Shown here: positions 27,400-32,604 of the stretch, piece by piece
Layout of the letters: each line of letters begins with the position of its first letter
Numbering within the stretch: position 1 is the stretch's first letter
Assembly: GCF_944327115.1 (NCBI RefSeq)
Contig: NZ_CALVGS010000055.1
Location: 1 to 32,604 of the forward strand
DNA length: 32,604 bases
Source of the DNA: an uncultured Traorella sp.
GTDB taxonomy: Bacteria; Bacillota_I; Bacilli_A; Erysipelotrichales; Erysipelotrichaceae
Direction of reading: 5' to 3'
The notes under the pieces: generated by a model
Told to the model about the DNA's origin: nothing
Seen by the model: the letters and a program-made list of their open reading frames with translations, nothing else
Databases searched by the model: none
Position numbers and translations under genes: made by a program

Positions 27400-29091
27400 A
27401 TGAAAACCTGTGATAAAAGAACTTTAGAAACGATACTCAAACACAAGGAATATTTCGACTGCAGACTCGTCGAAATCGCTTCAAATGCCCAGACTGCCAT
27501 TAAAAAGCTTCAGGACAGCCTCGATATTCTGAAAAAGGAGAACAGAGCTCTTTCCATCGATCTTACAAGAGCGAAACTGAATCTAAAAAGCAGAAACGAG
27601 GAAATTGAAAGAATCCGCAGCTTCGCAAAGAAAAAATCTGAAGAAAACGATGATCTTCTTGAACGGCTGAACCGTCTGGAAGAAGAGATAAAAAAGAGCC
27701 GGAAGGAAATCGAAGAAAAATCAAAGCAGGTGGATGAGCTTGTCAGAAAGAATAATGAATTCTATGAAAAGCTCAACCGAAAGATCAGACGTCTTGAATC
27801 ATCCAACTCGACCAGCTCCAGTATGTCGACTTCCTTTGATGTGCTTTCGCATACGAAATCAAAGGCAAATGCCAGTACAAGAAAAAGATCCACCCTCAAA
27901 AGAGGCGGACAGAAGGGGCATGCAGTTCACAGGAGCGCGCTGTCAGAAAAGCCGGATGAAATCATTATCCTGCTTGTAGACAGAGCTCCCGCCGGTGCGG
28001 CTGAATCAGCGGATAAGGACGGAAATACTTACTATGCGACGCAAGAGATCGATTTCGTGATGAAGAGCCGGATCACCGAAACGAGATATTATGAATGCGA
28101 AGAGGGAGCAAGGCTGGATGAATCCGTCATGAGAAAATACGCCATCAACAGTGTGGCCTATACACCGCACTTTAAGGCTGTTTCAGTATACCTCAACCAG
28201 AAAGGGACCATTCCTTATCAAAGGCTGTGTGAAATGATGGATGAGATCAGCGGCGGGCACATAAAGCTGAGACCTTCGACGATCGTCAGCTGGAACGACG
28301 AGGTACATGAAAAAAGTCTGGAAGCGAGAAAGGAGATCCTGCGCTCGATGATGGGGCATTATATCATGCATGTGGACGAAACGGGGGCAAATGTCGGCGG
28401 GAAGCTGTGCTGGATGCAGGCCATGACGAATGACAGGGGGAGTTATTTTGTCATAACGGAAAAACGCGGCGACAGGGAATGCGGGCCAGCCACCCTGCTG
28501 AGCGAATACGAGAACATCGTCGTGCACGATCATTTCAGAGCGTATCAGAGACTGGAGAAATGCATCCATGCAGAATGCAATGCACATATCGACAGGTATT
28601 TGAAGTGCGGGATAGAAGTGGACAAAAATAAAGAGTGCGAAGAAATGCTGGAGCTGATGCACGGCATGCCGGCAAGGAAAATCGAACTGATCGAACAGGG
28701 GAAAGAAAAAATGGAGGAAGAAGAGATTGCAGGATATGAAGAGAAATATCTGGAAATAGCACGGCGGGGACTGAAGAAGTACTACCGGACACATAAGAAT
28801 TATGAGAAGAAGTATGAGCCGGAATATGTGCCGACATTTAAAAGGATGACTGCCTACAGGGATGATCATTTAAGATTCATCCGTGATTTTCGCGTGCCTT
28901 ACACGAACAATGCGGCGGAAAGGCAGTGCAGGATCATAAAGGCAAAGAAAAAGGTATCGGGACAGTTTGTATCGATGGCAGGAGCGGAAGCCTATGCGGA
29001 TGTGATGACGATTCTGCAGACATCAAAAATCAGAAAAGAAAATGCCCTGGCTAATTGGGTTTGTCAAGAAAAGTGTGTAAGTAATTTTTGA
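27400..29091 (+). CDS. tnpC: IS66-family transposase TnpC, C-terminal tail replaced by IS256 insertion
   Basis: 563 residues as it now reads. N-terminal coiled coil (about 25-135, rich in Lys/Glu heptads), a Ser/Thr-rich linker, then GGQKGHAVHR and the DDE domain: Asp326 (HVDETGANVG), Asp377 (VHDHFRAY) and Glu507 (NNAAERQCR) are all present. The usual cysteine-rich zinc motif before the DDE domain is not evident. IS256 entered after codon 552; the last 11 residues (WVCQEKCVSNF) are encoded by IS256 end sequence. Joining across the target duplication restores ANLEKIFS and a stop at 30241-30243, a 558-residue protein. Only six native residues are lost, so activity may survive. Large antisense reading frames here are shadows. 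Confidence 0.9.
   Translation: MKTCDKRTLETILKHKEYFDCRLVEIASNAQTAIKKLQDSLDILKKENRALSIDLTRAKLNLKSRNEEIERIRSFAKKKSEENDDLLERLNRLEEEIKKSRKEIEEKSKQVDELVRKNNEFYEKLNRKIRRLESSNSTSSSMSTSFDVLSHTKSKANASTRKRSTLKRGGQKGHAVHRSALSEKPDEIIILLVDRAPAGAAESADKDGNTYYATQEIDFVMKSRITETRYYECEEGARLDESVMRKYAINSVAYTPHFKAVSVYLNQKGTIPYQRLCEMMDEISGGHIKLRPSTIVSWNDEVHEKSLEARKEILRSMMGHYIMHVDETGANVGGKLCWMQAMTNDRGSYFVITEKRGDRECGPATLLSEYENIVVHDHFRAYQRLEKCIHAECNAHIDRYLKCGIEVDKNKECEEMLELMHGMPARKIELIEQGKEKMEEEEIAGYEEKYLEIARRGLKKYYRTHKNYEKKYEPEYVPTFKRMTAYRDDHLRFIRDFRVPYTNNAAERQCRIIKAKKKVSGQFVSMAGAEAYADVMTILQTSKIRKENALANWVCQEKCVSNF
29049..29056. repeat. Target-site duplication of the IS256 element, left copy
   Basis: GGCTAATT, directly repeated at 30216-30223 on the other side of the element. 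It lies within tnpC codons for Leu-Ala-Asn. Confidence 0.85.
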
Positions 29092-30215
29092 ATATCTGTT
29101 GGCACCTTTAAAATGCTCTTGTCTTTTACAAATTATTTTTATAGATGTACCAAAGGCCAGGCAGTTCTTCTTCAGAACTTCCTGGCTGATTTCTATAAAC
29201 ATTTCATTTTAAAGACGTATGTACTGATCAATACGATCCTTGAATAAATCATTGACCATAAGTTGATTCAATACCATGGACCAGTTAGGAATAAACCCTG
29301 TAGACCATTTCTTCTCCAATTCTGTGATACGGAGATACAGAAGCTTGAACAGCGCAATTTCATTAGGAAAGGCTCCTTTTTTCGTGACTTTGCGAAAACT
29401 AGAATTTACTGCCTCGATCGCATTGGTAGTGTACATGATTTTTCGTACAGAACTTCCGTAATCGAACAACTGTTCAACATGTGCGTAGTTTCTTTTCCAT
29501 ACCTCTACAGCTCCCGGATACTGGCTCCATTCTTTACAGAAGGTCTCGAATGAAGCATTTGCCGCCTTTAGATTAGAGGCACCATATACCTTCTTCAAAC
29601 TTTGGGTGAACTTCTTATAATCTTTGTTTGGAACATACTTGATAGAGTTGCGGATCAGATGGACGATACATCTCTGTACAACGACTTTAGGGAATATCGC
29701 CTTTGCCCCGGCTTCCAATCCGGAAACTCCGTCCATTGAAATAAAGAAGATATCTTCCACACCCCGAGATTTGATCTCATCAAAAATTTGCATCCAGTAG
29801 TTCTTGCTTTCGCTTTCGCTGATCCAAAGTCCAAGGATCTCTTTTTTACCATTGAGATCATAGCCAAGTATTACATAGACAGCACATTCCTTGACTTCAT
29901 AGCCGTTTCTACGATTGCCATCTTTCTTTGGTCCCTTGTCGTTAGAATCATAACCCAGGTGATGATTCATTTCTCCCTGGAGCATGGCCTCAAACATAGG
30001 ACCAAACAAATCTTTGAGAGCGTTATTCATGTCTTCTGCGGTTTCGGGCTGATAGGCATCTAGGATAGCCTGTGCTAGAGCCACTTTTTTTAGATCTCTT
30101 TTTTTCTTGTCATTTCCATATTTCCTTTTCTCCTTCTATGATAGCATAAAACTATAAAAAAACCATGTGAGCTGAGCCGTACGCTCTCAACTTACACGAT
30201 TTATATTACACTCTC
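29057..30215 (-). mobile_element. IS256-family element, internally deleted
   Basis: Left end GGGTTTGTCAAGAAAAGTGT and right end (read inward) GAGAGTGTAATATAAATCGT are imperfect inverted repeats of about 25 bp, ending with the shared GTGTAAG (about 16 of 25 positions). An exact 8-bp target duplication GGCTAATT brackets it. Size is 1159 bp, about 0.3 kb short of the usual 1.4-1.5 kb, agreeing with the deletion seen in its transposase. Confidence 0.88.
29209..30119 (-). pseudogene. IS256-family (Mutator-type) transposase, frameshifted and internally deleted
   Basis: The natural start is probably the ATG at 30119 (MEMTRKK, behind AGAAGGAG); a 7-base A-run at 30100-30106 then lacks one base, and the open frame resumes at VALAQAILDAYQPETAEDMN (GTG 30084). 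After GNRRNGY the sequence passes directly to EVKECAVYVILGYDLNGKKE. In family members about 95 residues separate these points, including the first catalytic Asp. The later Asp (FISMDGVSGLE), the CIVHLIRNS signature and Glu (NAIEAVNSSFRK) remain. With one DDE residue gone it cannot transpose by itself. The deletion joins two similar GY/DY-coding sites, suggesting microhomology. Confidence 0.85.
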
Positions 30216-30223
30216 GGCTAATT
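30216..30223. repeat. Target-site duplication of the IS256 element, right copy
   Basis: GGCTAATT, identical to 29049-29056. The sequence that follows continues the tnpC frame (LEKIFS, stop at 30241-30243). Confidence 0.85.
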
Positions 30224-30274
30224 TAGAAAAGATCTTTAGCTAGGTTATTTTCTTATTCCTCGGTGAATAGTAAC

Positions 30275-30662
30275 AAAAGAACGTTTTTTAATATAAGTTA
30301 CAACGATTTTTTCCTATCTGCATCATAAATTCCTGCTTCAGTAAAATTCATCATTTCAATAAAACTCACAATTGCAGCATTAGTGCTATTGATAAGAGTC
30401 CTTGCCCTACGCAATAATACCTTTTGATTGCCTACATATATTTCTCGAACTCTAGAAGGCTCTTTATTCGTATAAATTTTCATTAAATTAGGCATTTTTG
30501 TGGAAAGTCTAGCATATTCAAAAAAGTCATACCAGAGAAATAACCAAATATCTCATTGTTGTTATTAATATATTTTTTAACAATTACTTTTCTTGGATCA
30601 ATTCTACTTTTACCTAGTGGTGCTTCTATAGGAATATAATAGACACCTTTTTCAAATCGGAT
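30275..30662 (-). pseudogene. Remnant of an AbiEi-type antitoxin gene
   Basis: Three frames read in succession give a continuous family-like product. They are RFEKGVYYIPIEAPLGKSRI ... NNEIFGYFSGMTFLNMLDF (30483-30662); then STKMPNLMKIYTNKEPSRVR ... GNQKVLLRRARTLINSTNAA (to 30298); then VTYIKKRSF up to 30275. Single-base shifts are near 30505 and 30296. The order (RFEKG-YYIP, GY-SG, PN-EI-TNKE, VREI-VG-QKV-LRR) is that of AbiEi/DUF6088-type antitoxins of type IV toxin-antitoxin or abortive-infection systems. The N-terminal winged helix is missing at the IS1595 copy 2 boundary and the C-terminus is cut by the IS66 end; no AbiEii toxin gene is in the window. Confidence 0.6.
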
Positions 30663-30686
30663 TTATTTTTTCATCACAAAATTTTG

Positions 30687-31652
30687 GCTCTTTTCAATAA
30701 ATCCGTTGATGTCTATACAGCGAAGCAGCCATAGTTGTATTCACCATATGCTTCAAGCAGATCTACAGGAATTTCTTTCAGAGAAATATCTTTGACTTTA
30801 AATTTAGATCTTTCTTGTGCAGTTGTCATATAGACTTCAATAGCCTGTTTTTGAATTTCGTTCATCGAATACTTAATTTTCTTGTATAAGCAGAAAAAAT
30901 CCAGATATCCCTGTAGATGACGAATAGAGATTCCCCTGTACTTTGATAAAGTAATTCAATTTCGTTATGCAGTGCATTTAACTCTGCCAGGGAATGTCCT
31001 TTCTTCGATATATGTCCCTCTGATTTAATTTCGTCATACGCTCTTCCTGTCGCTTCACTTATGTTCTTATAACACTGCTTCATATCGGAAATAAGATAAT
31101 GATTGTAATCATCCTTTTCAAAATAGCTTATCATCTCATCGACCTTTTCCTTTGTTTCAGACCCGAGTCCATGAATTTCAATAACCATTTGATCTGTTTC
31201 ATCAACTGTACTGAGAATGCACACCTTATGATGGCTGATCCCCCGGCATGAAGAAGATTTTCCTCTTTTTTTGCTTATTCTTGGAATATTCTTCGGCTTT
31301 GTCCCTTTAAGATTGACAGGAAGATATAAGGCATCTATTTGAGTATCACCGAATAGTTTTAATTTTTTTTAGAAGCTTGATGGCATCATATAATTTATGG
31401 TGCATGGAAAAGGCAGCAGTCTGCGAAACCCCGATGGTCTGTGCACTTTCCCTTAAAGTCAGATGCATCAGCTCGCACTGAATGAAGAATATCCACTGTT
31501 TGTAGCTTAATTTGGTGGAATAGAAAATGGTATTTGTAGTAGCGCCAAAAGGCTTGCCGCATTCTCTGCAGATATATCGCTGCACGCCATGATCATGACC
31601 GTTCTTAACGACATGATTTCCCTGACAGTGAGGACAAAGAGGTCTGTGTTTT
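30687..31652 (-). mobile_element. IS1595-family element 2, one end missing
   Basis: The transposase 3' side ends near GGCTCTTTTCAATAAATCCG (30685-30704), which resembles the corresponding end of copy 1. The other end is lost: at about 31650 the sequence turns into an oppositely oriented ISL3-family fragment. Exact outer boundary is approximate. Confidence 0.6.
30713..31650 (-). pseudogene. IS1595-family transposase with two frameshifts and truncated N-terminus
   Basis: The zinc ribbon CPHCQGNHVVKNGH ... CRECGKPFG and the HTH region LRESAQTIGVSQTAAF are read down to LLKK at an A8 tract (31363-31370). There the frame shifts and continues KLFGDTQIDALYLPVNLKGT with RISKKRGKSSSCRGISHHKV. A second shift near 30945 leads to SKYRGISIRHLQGYLDFFCL and the C-terminal ISLKEIPVDLLEAYGEYNYG with a stop at 30713-30715. 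Residues upstream of about ESKHRPLCPHC are not transposase but the antisense of an ISL3 fragment. It is a different sequence from copy 1, so an independent acquisition. Not functional. Confidence 0.8.
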
Positions 31653-31958
31653 GATTCAATACACGAAGCTTTCAAAGAAGCCCAACTTCCAGAATACAAC
31701 GAATTTATATCGATTCTTGAAAACTGGAGAACAAAAATATTAAACTCTTTTAAAAGACCTATTGATGAAAGAAAGCTTAGTAATGCTCTTTCAGAAAACT
31801 CCAACGACCAGATTCGGACCTGCTTGACAGTTTCCAACGGAATAAGCAACTTCACAATATTTAGAAAACGCTACCTAGTGGCTCTAAACAGGAAAGTATT
31901 TCATTCCATAAAAGATCAATTAAGATTAGATAAATATACCACAAAAAAAACAAAATAA
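31653..31958 (+). pseudogene. ISL3-family transposase, C-terminal remnant
   Basis: 101 codons without a start but with a stop at 31956-31958: DSIHEAFKEAQLPEYNEFIS, then ILENWRTKILNSF, KLSNALSENSNDQIRTCLTV, SNGISNFTIFRKRYLVALNR. The run leading to an Asn/Glu-rich segment (SNALSEN-N-QI, equivalent of SNG-IE-N-KIK), followed by G-NF--FR-R, is the standard C-terminal end of ISL3 transposases. It is cut on its 5' side by IS1595 copy 2. The minus-strand reading frame over this stretch, fused to the IS1595 zinc ribbon, is therefore an artefact. Confidence 0.7.
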
Positions 31959-31986
31959 TTTAATTGAAAAGCTTTTTCTCGGCAAA

Positions 31987-32030
31987 AAACAGATGATAAT
32001 TAGGTTTCACATCTTTTATATCATCTGTTT
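31987..32030. terminator. Hairpin downstream of the ISL3 remnant
   Basis: Perfect 12-bp inverted repeat AAACAGATGATA / TATCATCTGTTT with a 20-base loop. The 3' side is followed by CTCTTCTTTA on the plus strand, and on the minus strand by TTTTTTGCC, so it could terminate either way. Confidence 0.45.
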
Positions 32031-32093
32031 CTCTTCTTTATAAACCACTCACTAGTTTAAATTACCAAAAACTTCTCTAATATCATCAATAAA

Positions 32094-32140
32094 CTACCCC
32101 GGGGTAGAGCCCACGCAAAGTTAAAGCTTTGCTCGGGGTA
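32094..32140. repeat. IS200/IS605-type end hairpins
   Basis: A perfect 14-bp palindrome CTACCCCGGGGTAG (32094-32107) is followed by GCAAAG / CTTTGC (32115-32120, 32127-32132) and a second CGGGGTA (32134-32140), which can pair with TACCCCG. Compact GC-rich hairpins just beyond the transposase 3' end are what single-strand IS200/IS605 elements use as their right end. The exact cleavage site cannot be fixed without the other end. Confidence 0.5.
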
Positions 32141-32154
32141 TTAGTTTTAGTTGG

Positions 32155-32597
32155 TTATACATGCATATGTAACTGCTTGTACTCATTTTGTTTCCCCTGA
32201 TTTCTCACATATGCCTGTATTACATCCTCATTCGTATTCTTTCCTACACTTGATACATAATACCCGTCGCTCCAAAACGATCCTCCCCACAATTGCTTCT
32301 TCACTTGCGGACACTCAGCAAATATGCGTTTCGCTGTAATGCTTTTTATAGTAGTGATGATCTTTGCTGGACTATAGTTCGGTGCTGACTGTATCAGGAA
32401 ATGCACATGGTCCTTGTCTGCCCCTATTTCTAGAAAACTTATCCAGTCATATTCTTTTTCTATTTCCCCACATATTGCCTCAAATATTCATTTACTGTTT
32501 CTTCAATCACTATGCGACGGTATTTCGTCGGGCAAACAAAATGATAGACGAGATTTGAAACATTATGTGAGTTGTGAATCAGGATACTTTCTCCCAT
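32155..32597 (-). pseudogene. tnpA: IS200/IS605-family TnpA (Y1 HUH transposase), single-base frameshift
   Basis: Starts at ATG 32597 (MGESILIHNSHNVSNLVYHF, then VCPTKYRR). The frame breaks near 32487, where one A appears to be missing: GTAAATGAATATTTGAG would read VNEIFEAICGEIEKEYDW with one more A. The rest is intact: the HUH motif DKDHVHFLIQ, the GGSFWSDGYYVSSVG strand, and the catalytic tyrosine in DVIQAYVRNQG. Length is 443 bases, one short of 444, agreeing with a single deletion; the restored protein would be 147 residues, usual for TnpA. The gene end is at 32155; upstream DNA and any TnpB lie outside the window. Confidence 0.85.
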
Positions 32598-32604
32598 GTA
32601 TAAC

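Larger units (their letters stand above)
27099..30274 (+). mobile_element. IS66-family element (single-ORF type), interrupted by an IS256-family element
   Basis: Terminal inverted repeats are GTTACTATTCACCGAAGAA (27099-27117) and, inverted, GTTACTATTCACCGAGGAA (30256-30274), 18 of 19 matching. Removing the inserted IS256 and one target copy leaves about 2.0 kb with only tnpC and no tnpA/tnpB, as in the ISBst12-type subgroup. The 8 bases outside the two ends (ACATTTAT and AAAAGAAC) do not match, so there is no target duplication. On the left it abuts IS1595 copy 1; on the right it cuts into an AbiEi remnant. An adjacent deletion or recombination after insertion is the likely reason. Its coding DNA is visibly richer in G+C than the neighbourhood. 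Confidence 0.85.

Noticed and set aside
28183-28869. 228-codon minus-strand reading frame within tnpC
   Set aside because: Antisense to the DDE domain of the IS66 transposase, no start signals; its length comes from the higher G+C of that gene.
27091-30282. Target-site duplication of the IS66 element
   Set aside because: The 8 bases outside the two ends (ACATTTAT and AAAAGAAC) do not match, so no duplication can be claimed.
31363-31370. Programmed frameshift at the A8 run of IS1595 copy 2
   Set aside because: The family normally has one continuous reading frame, and this copy has a second shift and no N-terminus, so simple decay is more likely.

Overview
The window is AT-rich DNA from a low-G+C Gram-positive bacterium. 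The strong AAAGGAGG-type ribosome sites, sigma-A-like promoters, PTS-centred sugar metabolism, MutL of the endonuclease type, and PhoP-box-like and BglG-type regulation point to the Firmicutes/Bacillota. The flavour is that of gut Erysipelotrichia or a related group. That placement is an inference from gene style and has not been tested.

Region 1 (1-7592, minus strand) is one long operon. It reads, in order: a LicR/BglG-type PTS regulator, lactose/cellobiose-family PTS IIA, IIB and IIC, two overlapping paralogous proteins that each carry two NTF2/SnoaL-like domains, a GH1 6-phospho-beta-glucosidase, and the start of a metallo-beta-lactamase-fold protein resembling N-acyl-homoserine-lactonase-type enzymes. 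The simplest reading is uptake and phosphorylation of a beta-glucoside and cleavage by GH1. The aglycone, possibly a lactone or polyketide-like compound, would then be processed by the NTF2-like and lactonase-like proteins. This is the best candidate for an undescribed pathway in the window.

Region 2 (7.6-10.8 kb) holds a very small plus-strand transcription unit that looks like a type I toxin gene. It is followed by a phosphate uptake pair (DUF47/PhoU-like plus PiT) behind PhoP-box-like repeats, and a membrane-anchored DUF4230 protein.

Region 3 (10.8-16.5 kb) has a heterodimeric ABC exporter, a NUDIX hydrolase, and a divergent SDR/TetR pair that shares a palindromic operator-promoter.

Region 4 (16.5-26.35 kb) is mostly housekeeping. 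It contains mutS-mutL-miaA, a degenerate glucose-family PTS IICB protein without its catalytic cysteine, an FtsW/RodA/SpoVE-family protein, NAD kinase, a CYTH-domain protein and a DUF1294 membrane protein.

Region 5 (26.4-32.6 kb) is an insertion-sequence graveyard. It holds an internally deleted IS1595-family element with intact inner inverted repeats. Next to it is a single-ORF IS66-family element whose transposase tail is interrupted by an internally deleted IS256-family element, with an exact 8-bp target duplication. Beyond these lie a frameshifted AbiEi-type antitoxin remnant, a second frameshifted IS1595 element, an ISL3-family C-terminal remnant hidden antisense to it, and a frameshifted IS200/IS605 TnpA at the window edge. 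No rRNA, tRNA or CRISPR array was seen.
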